Made by a program: the position numbers and the translations under genes. From Pseudomonadota bacterium (lineage in GTDB: Bacteria; Bdellovibrionota; UBA1018; CAIMNF01), in assembly GCA_027486675.1 (NCBI GenBank), contig JAIXOQ010000004.1, forward strand, positions 1 to 64,000: a stretch of DNA of 64,000 nucleotides, written 5' to 3'. How positions within the stretch are numbered: the first letter of the stretch is position 1; the number at the start of each line of letters is the position of its first letter. The notes below the pieces were generated by a model. It was given only the letters and a program-made list of their open reading frames with translations, was not told where the DNA came from and searched no databases. Shown piece by piece: positions 44,501 through 53,274 of the stretch.

Positions 44501-46033
44501 ATGCTTCGCTTGGCCGCTTCGGCTCTCTCACTGGTCTTCATAGCGTTTGGCTGCCAAACCGCTCCAAAAAAGGGAGCGAGAGAAGTCATCAATTGGGCGG
44601 AGAAATGCAAAGAAGGCAGCAGCCTTGGATGTTATGTCCGCGGCGTAGAACTCCGGGATCAGGGTAAATACAAAGAGGCTGAAAAGCTGCTGTCAGACGC
44701 CTGTGGCAATGGATGGGCGCACGGCTGCTCGGACTTGTCAGGTGTCCTGTGGAAGCTTAAGAAATCCCCGGCTGCCGTTATAGCGCCCGCAGAGAAGGCG
44801 TGTGCATTGGGAGATGCAGCAGGATGTTACAACGCGGCATGCGCTCACTGCGCGTTAAATCAGGACCTGGACCAAGCTGGCGTTTATCTAGAGAAAAGCT
44901 ACAGACTCGGATTTTCTGATCCAGACCATGCGGCACAAGACAGTGACCTCAATTGCTTAAAAGGGGACTCACGTCTCAATGGATTTATCGAGCGCATGAG
45001 GACGAGGACCGATGCTCGTTCTACCGCATTCACCCAAATTTACGTTGAGTCTGTTGCGACCTCTTTTAACCTACCCTTTTCTAAAGTTGAAAGTCTAAGC
45101 CCACTCATGATCAGTGATCCTGAGTCCGGAGCACGACTCATCGCTACAGGTGCAAGCGTGAATGTGAAGACTGCGATCGAAGAAACCCGCGCAGAGCTTG
45201 CCGCAATGCGGATGAGGGACCCAACCATCGAACTCATTTCCAGCAATGAGCGCACGGTGAATGGATACCCTTACTTTCTGCAGACTGTGCAATTTCGTGA
45301 GCGTGGTTTGGGAATGAAATCGATTACAGGGATGATTGGAAATGAAAAGTTTCACTCTCAAATAACTGTGACCTTTCTGCAATCTTTGGAATCCCAGTTG
45401 AAAGATCAAGTGTCAGCAATTTTTGGGTCGGTGGTCTTCAATCCAGATCAAATTCCGGATGCAAGCGATCTTCCGTTTCAGATGGATGCCAAGGCGCTTG
45501 GGTTCCTGCCTGCTGGCTTTACGGGTGGTTTCTACGTATATAACGGGACAGGCATCATTGATCGCTCGATGATGAACAAAGAGCCTGCTGTTTTTGTCCG
45601 TTCGATTCTGATCCCAAACACTTCAGCGGAAGAATCTTTAAAGCCTTTCTTTGACTCGTTTGAGAAGGCTCAATTCACGAAAGTTACGTCGACGTTCGCG
45701 GTCCCTACCCGGAAGATCACAACGCTTCAGGGAAAGACTTGGAACCTTTATGGGCGGACCTCCCGTGGCGCCAACGACCTCAATCAGCCCCATGAACTTC
45801 GCAACGAGATTCTCATGCTTGAAAAACCTAAATCAAAACTGAGTTTTGCGATTCAAATGATCAGCATTAAACCTCAAGGCTCAAAACCATTCACTGGGAA
45901 TTTGGAGCGTGGCATACGGTCCTTAAGAATTTCAGAAAAGACCGTGCAAGATGTACTACGCCCAAGTAAAACCCCACCATCAAAAGGAACGAACGATTCC
46001 CCTATCGGAACTGGTGCACTTCCTTTCGGATAA
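44501..46033 (+). CDS. Lipoprotein with Sel1-like repeats
   Basis: The protein has about 510 residues. ATG 44501 has AAGGG six bases upstream and is favoured over ATG 44495. The N-terminus is a lipoprotein signal (lipobox AFGC). Residues 30-150 contain Cys-rich Sel1-like repeats (EKCKEGSSLGCYVRGVEL, LLSDACGNGWAHGCSDLS, EKACALGDAAGCYNAAC), like those of HcpA-type proteins that form disulphide-tied solenoids. The rest, about 330 residues, is of no known family. It is likely anchored to the outer or inner membrane facing the periplasm. Confidence 0.78.
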   Translation: MLRLAASALSLVFIAFGCQTAPKKGAREVINWAEKCKEGSSLGCYVRGVELRDQGKYKEAEKLLSDACGNGWAHGCSDLSGVLWKLKKSPAAVIAPAEKACALGDAAGCYNAACAHCALNQDLDQAGVYLEKSYRLGFSDPDHAAQDSDLNCLKGDSRLNGFIERMRTRTDARSTAFTQIYVESVATSFNLPFSKVESLSPLMISDPESGARLIATGASVNVKTAIEETRAELAAMRMRDPTIELISSNERTVNGYPYFLQTVQFRERGLGMKSITGMIGNEKFHSQITVTFLQSLESQLKDQVSAIFGSVVFNPDQIPDASDLPFQMDAKALGFLPAGFTGGFYVYNGTGIIDRSMMNKEPAVFVRSILIPNTSAEESLKPFFDSFEKAQFTKVTSTFAVPTRKITTLQGKTWNLYGRTSRGANDLNQPHELRNEILMLEKPKSKLSFAIQMISIKPQGSKPFTGNLERGIRSLRISEKTVQDVLRPSKTPPSKGTNDSPIGTGALPFG

Positions 46034-46049
46034 CGGTTAGAATAGGGGA

Positions 46050-46829
46050 ATGATTCAAGCCCTAGCCCTCCTGTTGTTGTCGTCCACCTCCCATGCTGCC
46101 TTGCAAACGGCTGACCTTGAATATGGTGAAGGCAAGTTTTTAGGTTACTTAAGCCGTCCCAAGAATGTGGCCCCATCCGCGCCAGGGATTTTACTGATCC
46201 ACAATTGGATGGGCATCAGCGATGAAACAAAATCACAGGCCGACCGATACGCAAAACTAGGCTATGTGGTTTTTGCAGTCGATGTGTTCGGAAAGGCTGC
46301 AAAACCAAAGACCCAAGAAGAGGCTGCCAAAATCGCAGGGCAATTTCGCGATGGTAGCCGAGCGTTGTTTCGCGAACGACTGATCGCGGGATTAGAAGTC
46401 CTGAAACAACAGAAGGGCGTAGATGCAGATCGCCTTGCCACTCTGGGGTACTGCTTTGGTGGCACGGGTGCCATTGAACTTGCGCGCAGCGGAGCAAACC
46501 TGAAAACATTCGTCAGTTTCCACGGAGGCTTAGACAGCCCAACTCCTGCCGACGGGAAGTACATCACAGGCCGGGTGCTTGCGCACCACGGCGCAATCGA
46601 TCCATTCGTGAAGGCAGAAGCGCTAGCCGCATTCGAAAAGGAAATGAAAGATAGCAAAGTCAATTACCGACTCATTTTCTATCCGGGCGCAGTGCACTCG
46701 TTTACAGATAAAACTGCAGGTGCGGATATCTCACAGGGTGCCGCCTACAATGCAGACGCGGACAAAAAGTCTTTTGCTGAAACCAAAGCACATCTGACGA
46801 AAGTTTTTGCCGAAGGCAAACGGTCCTGA
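46050..46829 (+). CDS. Secreted dienelactone hydrolase family protein
   Basis: The protein has 259 residues with a signal peptide ending TSHA. The alpha/beta-hydrolase triad is visible: Cys in LGYCFGGTGAIEL, Asp in HGAIDPFV and His in GAVHSFTD. GILLIHNWMG precedes it. It is a hydrolase of esters or lactones in the periplasm; substrate unknown. AGGGGA precedes the ATG, and the upstream lipoprotein gene ends 16 bases earlier. Confidence 0.88.
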   Translation: MIQALALLLLSSTSHAALQTADLEYGEGKFLGYLSRPKNVAPSAPGILLIHNWMGISDETKSQADRYAKLGYVVFAVDVFGKAAKPKTQEEAAKIAGQFRDGSRALFRERLIAGLEVLKQQKGVDADRLATLGYCFGGTGAIELARSGANLKTFVSFHGGLDSPTPADGKYITGRVLAHHGAIDPFVKAEALAAFEKEMKDSKVNYRLIFYPGAVHSFTDKTAGADISQGAAYNADADKKSFAETKAHLTKVFAEGKRS

Positions 46830-46832
46830 TCC

Positions 46833-47192
46833 ATGATCGCGTCTGCCCTGATCTTCCTTGTAGCTGCGTTGCATCTGTACTTTTTGGTTCTGGAGATGTT
46901 CTTTTGGACAAAACCCATGGGTCTAAGGACCTTTCGGATGTCGCTGCAAAAAGCGCAAGAGAGCGCAGCACTTGCTGCGAATCAGGGGCTGTACAACGGA
47001 TTCTTGGCGGCTGGCCTCGTTTGGTCTCGGATTTCAAGCGATCCACAATTTGCCACCCAGCTTTCAATCTTCTTTTTAGGCTGCGTGATTGTGGCTGCAC
47101 TTTACGGGGCTTATTCAGTGGGAAAGAAGATCTTATGGATCCAAGGCCTTCCAGCACTCTTAGGCATGATTGCCGTTTTAACGGGCATCTAG
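46833..47192 (+). CDS. DUF1304 membrane protein
   Basis: The protein has 119 residues with four hydrophobic helices and the pattern HLYFLVLEMFFW and ANQGLYNGFLAAGL typical of DUF1304 inner-membrane proteins. Function is not known for the family. It starts three bases after the hydrolase stop and probably shares its transcript. It converges with map. Confidence 0.85.
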   Translation: MIASALIFLVAALHLYFLVLEMFFWTKPMGLRTFRMSLQKAQESAALAANQGLYNGFLAAGLVWSRISSDPQFATQLSIFFLGCVIVAALYGAYSVGKKILWIQGLPALLGMIAVLTGI

Positions 47193-47203
47193 GACGCTAC
47201 CTG

Positions 47204-47959
47204 TTAAGGAAGCGTTAGAATCCGTGGGCCTTCGCTTGTGATGAGCACCGTATGTTCATACTGAGCGGACCATGTGCCATCGGACGTTTCGTAAAGTCCG
47301 ATCTCAGAATTTGGAATCTCTAACTCATCAATCGGAGCATTTGTCTCATTGACCATCGGCTCAACCGTGATCGTGCCCCCGACTTTCAGTTGTGCGCCTT
47401 TTCCTTTTTTTCCAAAGGACGGGACGAAAGGCTCCTCGTGGAAAATACGACCAATGCCGTGCCCACCAATTTCTTTGACTGCGTAGTAGCCCTTATTGCG
47501 GACAAATTTTTCGATAGCAAATCCGATGTCACCCACAGTTCCGTTTGGGGTAATGGCTTGAATTCCTTTGTGCATTGCTTCAAATGCAACATCGCAAAGA
47601 AGCTGCGCCTTGTCTGACACTTTTCCTACCTTAAACATCGAAGAAGTATCCCCGTGGAATCCATCTTTGATCACAGTGACATCGATGTTGATGATGTCGC
47701 CCTCCTGTAAGATCCGTTCATTCGGCACACCGTGACAAATCACTTCATTTACTGACGTACAAATCGCTTTGGGATATCCATGGTACCCGATGCATGCAGA
47801 TTTTCCGCCTAAGCTTAAAATGAAGTCGTTGGCGATCTGATCGAGTTCATTGGTCGTGATCCCGGCCTTCACAAACTTTCCTGTATGTGCGAGCGCTTGT
47901 GCGGCCATCTTGCAGGCTCGCTCCATGATCCGGATCTCTTCAGCTGTCTTGGTAGTCAT
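47204..47959 (-). CDS. map: Methionine aminopeptidase, type I
   Basis: The 251-residue protein has the metal ligands of the pita-bread fold: NEVICHGVPNERIL, INIDVTVIKDGFHGDTSSMF, GGHGIGRIFHEEPFVP, VEPMVNE and QYEHTVLIT. It removes the initiator methionine from new proteins. No N-terminal zinc extension is present. It is followed three bases upstream (minus strand) by the VOC gene. Confidence 0.97.
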   Translation of the reverse strand: MTTKTAEEIRIMERACKMAAQALAHTGKFVKAGITTNELDQIANDFILSLGGKSACIGYHGYPKAICTSVNEVICHGVPNERILQEGDIINIDVTVIKDGFHGDTSSMFKVGKVSDKAQLLCDVAFEAMHKGIQAITPNGTVGDIGFAIEKFVRNKGYYAVKEIGGHGIGRIFHEEPFVPSFGKKGKGAQLKVGGTITVEPMVNETNAPIDELEIPNSEIGLYETSDGTWSAQYEHTVLITSEGPRILTLP

Positions 47960-47962
47960 AAA

Positions 47963-48310
47963 TTATTTCTTCGACCAGACCGCAAGCTCATTTCCACTTG
48001 GGTCTAAAAACTGGAATCGTCTGCCACCCGGGAACTCAAAGATGTCTTCAGTGATCACTGCCCCAATACTTCGAACAGCCCTGAGGGATTCATCCAGATC
48101 GTCGGAATACAGTACAACAAGGACGGCACCTGTACCCCCTGAAAATTCCGGATTACAGAAGAACCCACCCACCTCGCCTTGATCCCCACGAATACCTACG
48201 TAAGTAGGACTATATTCATTGAAAGTCCACCCAAAGACCTTGCCGTAGAAGGACTTGGTTTGTTCCATGTGCTTCACTTTAAATTCGATATAGTTGATTT
48301 TGTGGTGCAT
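47963..48310 (-). CDS. VOC (glyoxalase/bleomycin-resistance) family protein
   Basis: The protein has 115 residues in two beta-alpha-beta-beta-beta halves: INYIEFKVKHMEQTKSFYGKVFGW and later ITEDIFEFPGGRRFQFLDPSGNELAVW. Family members bind a metal and act as lyases, dioxygenases or resistance proteins; no substrate can be named here. Its stop lies three bases before the map start, so the pair is cotranscribed. Confidence 0.87.
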   Translation of the reverse strand: MHHKINYIEFKVKHMEQTKSFYGKVFGWTFNEYSPTYVGIRGDQGEVGGFFCNPEFSGGTGAVLVVLYSDDLDESLRAVRSIGAVITEDIFEFPGGRRFQFLDPSGNELAVWSKK

Positions 48311-48312
48311 CT

Positions 48313-48798
48313 CTAATCCTTAAGCCAGCCCTTTAAGCTATCTGCGACTGCCTTGATTTCTTCATAGCTATGGACCTTGCCCTTCCCTACGCCTGGGCAA
48401 AACGAGGCAACCTCTTGACTCCAAGTTTTAGCATTGAGGACTTCAGGCCAGAAGGGCCAAGTTCTGCATTGCTCGGGACGGGCCTCGTAGACGCTGCAGC
48501 GCTTTTCTTTGAGGAAACGGCAGTCCCCCCCACCTTCATGACCGGACCGCTCCTTGAGCATGAAGTGGCCATTGTGTTTGCCGCAGTACTGCTTCGTAAA
48601 TTCAGTGAGTGTGAGTTCGAAATGAGCGGCCATACGTTTACGGTCTTTGAGCGTGAGGTAGACGTACCCATAACCACCTCGCGAGGTGCAGCACTTGCCA
48701 GAACCCTGGCACTCAAACTGAAGTCCGTCTTTATAGAATGGAATGGAAGATTTTTTTATAGGGACAGAATTTTTTGCCTGGGGCTTCTTCTGAGTCAT
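48313..48798 (-). CDS. YkgJ family cysteine-cluster protein
   Basis: The protein has 161 residues from ATG 48798; an upstream in-frame ATG at 48861 would overlap the preceding Cys-rich gene. Conserved cysteines are arranged as CQGSGKCCTSRGGYGYV, FTKQYCGKH, DCRFLKEKRCSVYEARPEQCRTWPFWPEV and FCPGVG, the signature of the YkgJ/CxxCxxCC group that may bind zinc or an iron-sulphur cluster. Function is not established. It lies 13 bases after a 37-residue Cys-rich gene. Confidence 0.86.
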   Translation of the reverse strand: MTQKKPQAKNSVPIKKSSIPFYKDGLQFECQGSGKCCTSRGGYGYVYLTLKDRKRMAAHFELTLTEFTKQYCGKHNGHFMLKERSGHEGGGDCRFLKEKRCSVYEARPEQCRTWPFWPEVLNAKTWSQEVASFCPGVGKGKVHSYEEIKAVADSLKGWLKD

Positions 48799-48811
48799 CA
48801 GTCTTAGGTCC

Positions 48812-48925
48812 TTATTCCCTCGGATAACAGTTATGACAGGAGGCGCATTGGTGGCAGACATAACGTTTACAGATGTTGCACTGAGAATCAGCTTTTTCGC
48901 GCTTACAGAAGAAACAAAAAGTCAT
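48812..48925 (-). CDS. Overlooked 37-residue Cys-rich protein
   Basis: The minus strand reads 37 codons and TAA. Eight cysteines fall in FCFFCKRE, QCNICKRYVCHQC and CASCHNCYP, giving four overlapping Cys-x2-Cys knuckles with two histidines, as in treble-clef or zinc-ribbon microproteins. An AGAGGG lies nine to ten bases before the ATG. The stop is 13 bases before the YkgJ start, so both are probably one operon of metal-binding proteins. This frame is too short for routine gene calls. Confidence 0.72.
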   Translation of the reverse strand: MTFCFFCKREKADSQCNICKRYVCHQCASCHNCYPRE

Positions 48926-49064
48926 GATCAAGGGCCCTCTGTCACTAGCGTCTCACCGCTTTGGATTCCAGCCCAGGGAAAGAACCACAGAGGCAGCAGA
49001 ACAGACTTCACTTGAATATCTCGATTGGATGAAGTGGCATCCTTTAGTGTAGACTCCTCGGGAC

Positions 49065-49511
49065 ATGTTTCCATCCGTAATCATGAGCCTCCTTATGACC
49101 ACAGCTACCTGCCTAGCGCAGGAAGGCGATGATATTCAGACAGAGTTTTGGACCGTCATAGCGGAAACCAAAGATCACCTCTCACAACTCGATCTCGAGC
49201 TGCCGTCTGAGGTGAAGTACTTTGAAGACGTAGCAGAACACGTTCGCAAGAAGGGGCGCAATTCTGGTAAGCAGTACTCTGCACACAAAACACGGGCGGA
49301 CGAACTCATCTCATGTCTGGATTCTTATCATGCAGAGCCCGGCACAGAAAAACTCTGGGAAGTTTTAAAACGCGTCTATGGGAATGCAACCCTATCTGAA
49401 ACAGAACGTCTCAGGATGTATCGAGCTGCGGATGAAGTATTTGAGTGCGCAAGGTCCTTGCTTCCGGCTTTGATCCGACTCAAAAATGGATTAGCTCAGT
49501 CCAATCTGTAG
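49065..49511 (+). CDS. Small secreted hypothetical protein
   Basis: The protein has 148 residues with a signal peptide (MFPSVIMSLLMTTATCLAQ). The mature part is helical and charged with two cysteines (LISCLDSYH, VFECARSLL) that may pair. No known domain. It converges with the acyltransferase gene at 49524. Confidence 0.65.
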   Translation: MFPSVIMSLLMTTATCLAQEGDDIQTEFWTVIAETKDHLSQLDLELPSEVKYFEDVAEHVRKKGRNSGKQYSAHKTRADELISCLDSYHAEPGTEKLWEVLKRVYGNATLSETERLRMYRAADEVFECARSLLPALIRLKNGLAQSNL

Positions 49512-49523
49512 ATGGGATAAGCT

Positions 49524-50351
49524 TCAGCGCTTTACAGAGAGAGTTCTCCGCCGCAGCTCACGCGCGATGGCTGGAGGGGACTCGGTAAACATCGCGTCAT
49601 CGCTCAGAATGGGCACCCCGATCTGAACCCGTATCACACTTGGAGGATTTAAGAGCTCGCGTGCAAGCAGCGGCAGACGCAAAGGAGGGAACAAATATCC
49701 CATGCGCAAAAAAAGCTTGCCTGCCTGCCCGTGAAAGTAGATTGGGATGACCGTTGAGCGCGTATTTTTTGCGAGGATGCCTACGTGGTGAGTCCAGGGA
49801 CGTTCTTCGGCAAGAGATGAGCTCCATCCTGGAAGTTCCGCCACTTGACCCGCTGGAAAGATCCCGAGTGCACCTCCTGAAATAAGATGATCCATCGCAC
49901 TGCGAAGGACACTCACGTTTGAGTGGCTGTGACGGCTTCTCTCCATAACATTCACCGGTAAGAGAACGGATTTCAGTTCAGGCAGAATCTGCAAGGAGGA
50001 ATTCCCAAAGAACTTAAATTCAGAACGAATCTTTTGCAGCATCGAAATGAGTACCAAAGCATCTACACCACCAAAGGGGTGATTCGCGACCAAAAGCAAA
50101 GGACCTGGGAGCAACCGTAGCCGTTCTATGTCATCCAAAGCCAACTCCACTTTTACCCCTAAAGTGCTGAGCACCCTCTCAAAGAACTCTCCGGCCTGAG
50201 CCCCAGCATTTAGGTTTCTACGGGAAGCATCATAGACCGCTTCTAGCTGTTTCAATCTCAGGACCCATCGCACGAAGGGTGAAAGAAAACGAGGAAGGCC
50301 AAAATCAAATGCGCTCACACTCGGGCTGCCCTTCCTTCTTTTCAACCGCAT
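49524..50351 (-). CDS. PlsC-like acyltransferase (hemolysin/OlsA-type)
   Basis: The protein has 275 residues. It has the acyltransferase motifs NHPFGGVDALVL (HX4D; H and D catalytic) and GIFPAGQVAELPG (substrate binding), preceded by helices at the N-terminus. It should move an acyl chain from acyl-ACP or CoA to a lysolipid or amino-lipid at the inner membrane. It is divergent from the SDR-P450 gene with 46 bases between, so the two probably share control and perhaps a lipid product. Confidence 0.85.
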   Translation of the reverse strand: MRLKRRKGSPSVSAFDFGLPRFLSPFVRWVLRLKQLEAVYDASRRNLNAGAQAGEFFERVLSTLGVKVELALDDIERLRLLPGPLLLVANHPFGGVDALVLISMLQKIRSEFKFFGNSSLQILPELKSVLLPVNVMERSRHSHSNVSVLRSAMDHLISGGALGIFPAGQVAELPGWSSSLAEERPWTHHVGILAKNTRSTVIPIYFHGQAGKLFLRMGYLFPPLRLPLLARELLNPPSVIRVQIGVPILSDDAMFTESPPAIARELRRRTLSVKR

Positions 50352-50397
50352 TCAGTGCACCCTCGACTTCCGAGCCACCCAATGCCTACGCTGAGGA

Positions 50398-52566
50398 ATG
50401 ATGATCCAGGGCGCTCGAATCTTCGTGACCGGCGGAAATGGATTCATCGGTTCAAGAGTAGTCGCGGAACTCATTTCAAGAGGCTACCGTGTTCGATGCC
50501 TGCTTCGGAAGCAGAGTGACTTCAGTCGCATAAGCCACCTGCCCTATGAACCTCATACGGGCGACATCTTAGATGTAGAAACTCTTATTTCTGGAATAAA
50601 GGATTGCGACGGGGTGATCCATTTAGCAGGGATATCGTCCTGGGAGGAGATCAGGAAAGCCCGGGCCCATCTCCACACCGTGATCGTTCAAGGAACCAAA
50701 AACGTGCTGGACGCTAGCATTCGTAACGGAAGACCTAGGCTTGTTTTTGTCTCTTCCAGTGCAACCATCAATGCGAGCGAAACTCCGAAATTATTCAATG
50801 AGAAGACCCGCTTTAGTCCAAAAAGGCCGCATCTTCACTATTCACAAGCCAAACGCGATGCTGAACGTCTGATCAGACGCTATCGGATCGACGGAATGGC
50901 GGATGCAATCATCGTTAACCCTTGCGAGGTGTATGGTCCAAAAGACATTGATGGAATAACCGCATCTAATCTGATGGGCTTCCTTCAATATCTGCCAGCC
51001 GTCGTGTGTCGGGGCGGAACGTCAGTTGCACACGTGGAGGACGTAGCCCGTGGGATTGTCATTGCTTTAGAAAAGGGTCGCCTGGGTGAACGGTACATCT
51101 TAGGCGGAGAAAATCTTACTCTAGAGCAAATCGCCCGTACCGTGCGGAAGGTTGCAGGGTTAAGTGATCGTGTCGTACGTGTCCCAAGCTCCTTGCTGAA
51201 GGCCGCATTGAGAGATGTCATCGAATATGCATCGCTCTATTGGTTTATGGATTCATCTAAAGCTATACAGGAACTGGGCTATCAATTTCGTTCATCTTCC
51301 GAAGTATTCGCTGAAGTCATTCCTGAACTCATGCAGAAGCAGAAACGCCCTTTCAACCTATCCTTGAGGTATGGTGGCGGTGGTTTTGATGCTCGGACTT
51401 TCCTGTTAAAGATCGCTGGACGCATCCAAAAACGAGACGTCGTGGTGCTGAACTCTGACCCCGTACTCTGCAGCAGAGTTCTCAGTGCTTCAAATAAAAA
51501 GGGAGACTTCATAGAGAGCCTCATTGCGACTCCCGCTTGGCACCCTATTTATTCTGTGGAATCCACCGACGGTGAAACATGGGAAAAACTTTCAGAAGGA
51601 TTCAGAAAAACGATGACCTCCTTAAACTGGAGGGAACGACTGCCACCAATCACCTTGCGGCATTGCGATGCCGTTGCCCTGACCATGAAAGATCAGCCAG
51701 AAAAGATCATCGATGCAGAACGGATCTCACGTCTGGTTCTGCATGTGCTGTACGAACTCGTCTTCGAAGAGCCGATTAGTATTAATGATGAGAATCTTTT
51801 TTACCGGGCATCGCTTGAATGGAGAAAAGAGATTGCTGTTAAGGGCACTGCCCAAAGCGGGGTTAAGGACGCATTCATGAGTCGTCTTAAACAAATTGCA
51901 AGCGTCTCCCGATTCAAAGACGATGCTGTAACCTATGGATCTGATCCCAATCTTTGGCTCTCGATCTTCGCCCAGCCTTTTCTGATCTCCCCCCAAATCA
52001 ATGTTTCAGACATCTTTTGCTCCGTCTTCCACTTCTTAAGAAAGGAACCTGAGCTGTACGCAAAGGTTCAAGGATGGGCAAGGAGTGGCGATAGAAGGCG
52101 TCTAGAAGGAGTGGTCCTCGAGGCGATTCGCTTAAAACACCCCTTTCCCATTCTTGAGCGTGAACTGACCGAAGACTTAAACACCTCCGAGACCGTTTAC
52201 AAGAAGGGAACGCAGTTCTTCATTCTTTTAGATCAGTTTCGGCAAGACCCCAACTTTGATCCCGACCGTTGGCTTCAGATGAGTTATGAAAATCCCTATT
52301 CATCTATTCCATTTGGAGTAGGGCCACGTATGTGTATCGGGAAGCCGATTGCGATGGAACTCCTCACGGAACTCTTAAGCCAGTTCTTGACGCGTTTCCA
52401 AGAGGAGGTCATACGACCAGAGATCGGACATCTTTACAGTGGAAGAGATAATGATCGAAATGGGTCAATGAGTGAAGGCATATACCAGCTCAAAGTGTTC
52501 TCCAAAGTTCTTTGGAAGAGCTTCGGTATTGGGAGAAAAAAAATGTCGCTTCGGGATGAGTCTTAA
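50398..52566 (+). CDS. Natural fusion: short-chain dehydrogenase + cytochrome P450
   Basis: The single frame of 722 residues joins two enzymes. Residues 1-320 are an extended SDR of the dihydroflavonol-reductase/epimerase type: nucleotide loop TGGNGFIGSR (G12-G18), and catalytic Y148 with K152 in HYSQAK. Residues about 340-710 are a P450-like domain: ExxR at E575-R578 (EAIRL) and the haem loop PFGVGPRMCIGKP with Cys646 as thiolate ligand. The expected I-helix Gly-x-x-Thr is not seen; the aligned region reads ISPQINVSDIFC, as in non-classical P450s such as peroxygenases. No reductase domain is fused. The frame is intact. Confidence 0.85.
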   Translation: MMIQGARIFVTGGNGFIGSRVVAELISRGYRVRCLLRKQSDFSRISHLPYEPHTGDILDVETLISGIKDCDGVIHLAGISSWEEIRKARAHLHTVIVQGTKNVLDASIRNGRPRLVFVSSSATINASETPKLFNEKTRFSPKRPHLHYSQAKRDAERLIRRYRIDGMADAIIVNPCEVYGPKDIDGITASNLMGFLQYLPAVVCRGGTSVAHVEDVARGIVIALEKGRLGERYILGGENLTLEQIARTVRKVAGLSDRVVRVPSSLLKAALRDVIEYASLYWFMDSSKAIQELGYQFRSSSEVFAEVIPELMQKQKRPFNLSLRYGGGGFDARTFLLKIAGRIQKRDVVVLNSDPVLCSRVLSASNKKGDFIESLIATPAWHPIYSVESTDGETWEKLSEGFRKTMTSLNWRERLPPITLRHCDAVALTMKDQPEKIIDAERISRLVLHVLYELVFEEPISINDENLFYRASLEWRKEIAVKGTAQSGVKDAFMSRLKQIASVSRFKDDAVTYGSDPNLWLSIFAQPFLISPQINVSDIFCSVFHFLRKEPELYAKVQGWARSGDRRRLEGVVLEAIRLKHPFPILERELTEDLNTSETVYKKGTQFFILLDQFRQDPNFDPDRWLQMSYENPYSSIPFGVGPRMCIGKPIAMELLTELLSQFLTRFQEEVIRPEIGHLYSGRDNDRNGSMSEGIYQLKVFSKVLWKSFGIGRKKMSLRDES

Positions 52567-52619
52567 GCATTCTTGTGCATCTGCGGCCTTCGTATTGAGA
52601 TCGCGACTCTGATGGATTT

Positions 52620-52973
52620 TTATTCTGGGACTTCTGTCGTCACTTCGAAACTAAAATGAGTCTCTTTTCCATCAAGAATGGAACGCGCCCCGTCGATGCC
52701 ACCGAGAAAAAGTCTGATGAAATTTTTTGGAATAGACGGTTTGCCTTTGAAGCTCATTAGAATGAGCTCGAGTTTATGCACATGCGCTTGTAGGGAATGC
52801 AGCTCCATCATTCCCGATGCGCCTTTTAGATTATGAAAGGATCTAAAAACTGAGTCAAAGAAAGGGGTTAGATCGCCGGTTTTTTCTATTGCGACAAATT
52901 TAGCCTCCGCATCATCGAGAATTTCGAGTGCCTCGACCTTAAAATCCTTTAAATCATCCTCGGGGAATGCCAC
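52620..52973 (-). CDS. Histidine phosphotransfer (Hpt) protein
   Basis: The protein has 117 residues and starts with GTG. It has the Hpt helix with phospho-accepting His47 in RSFHNLKGASGMMEL. It should carry phosphate in a phosphorelay, presumably with the receiver (53275) and hybrid-free kinase (53606) on the same strand. Between it and them lies 300 bases with a gene remnant. Confidence 0.85.
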   Translation of the reverse strand: MAFPEDDLKDFKVEALEILDDAEAKFVAIEKTGDLTPFFDSVFRSFHNLKGASGMMELHSLQAHVHKLELILMSFKGKPSIPKNFIRLFLGGIDGARSILDGKETHFSFEVTTEVPE

Positions 52974-53274
52974 CTACTCATATCGTACACCCTAAAGGAA
53001 ACTAAATTTGATCGATCTCTTTTTAAGAAAACAACACATCGACACAGCGCTTCCTCGCCGAAATGAACTTTTAATGTAGCCATTATTTCATTAGCATTCA
53101 TTTTTGACCTAACGTGTTAGATCATAGATTTTAAAACCTCAGCTACAGAAATCTCTTTTGGTCGATGGTTCCGAGTCGACACCTCATGGATCTTCGCAAG
53201 TTCAGATGGATCCGTATCTTTCGTTCATGTGATGAAATAAGAGGCGATAGCCAGAGGATCATTGTTAGGACACG
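52974..53274 (-). pseudogene. Remnant of a receiver-like gene and short frame
   Basis: At 53127-53260 the minus strand reads a plausible receiver C-terminal tail (DPSELAKIHEVSTRNHRP then KEISVAEVLKSMI, TAA) in which an in-frame TGA breaks it after SYFIT; no start is found. A second frame (53101 to 52949, 50 codons) begins MNANEIMATLK and runs into the Hpt start; it may be a shadow. I regard the interval as a decayed gene, with low certainty about its identity. Confidence 0.4.

Noticed and set aside
48833-49015. Rightward 60-codon frame
   Set aside because: It is antisense to the Cys-rich microprotein, has no binding site and no plausible protein sequence.
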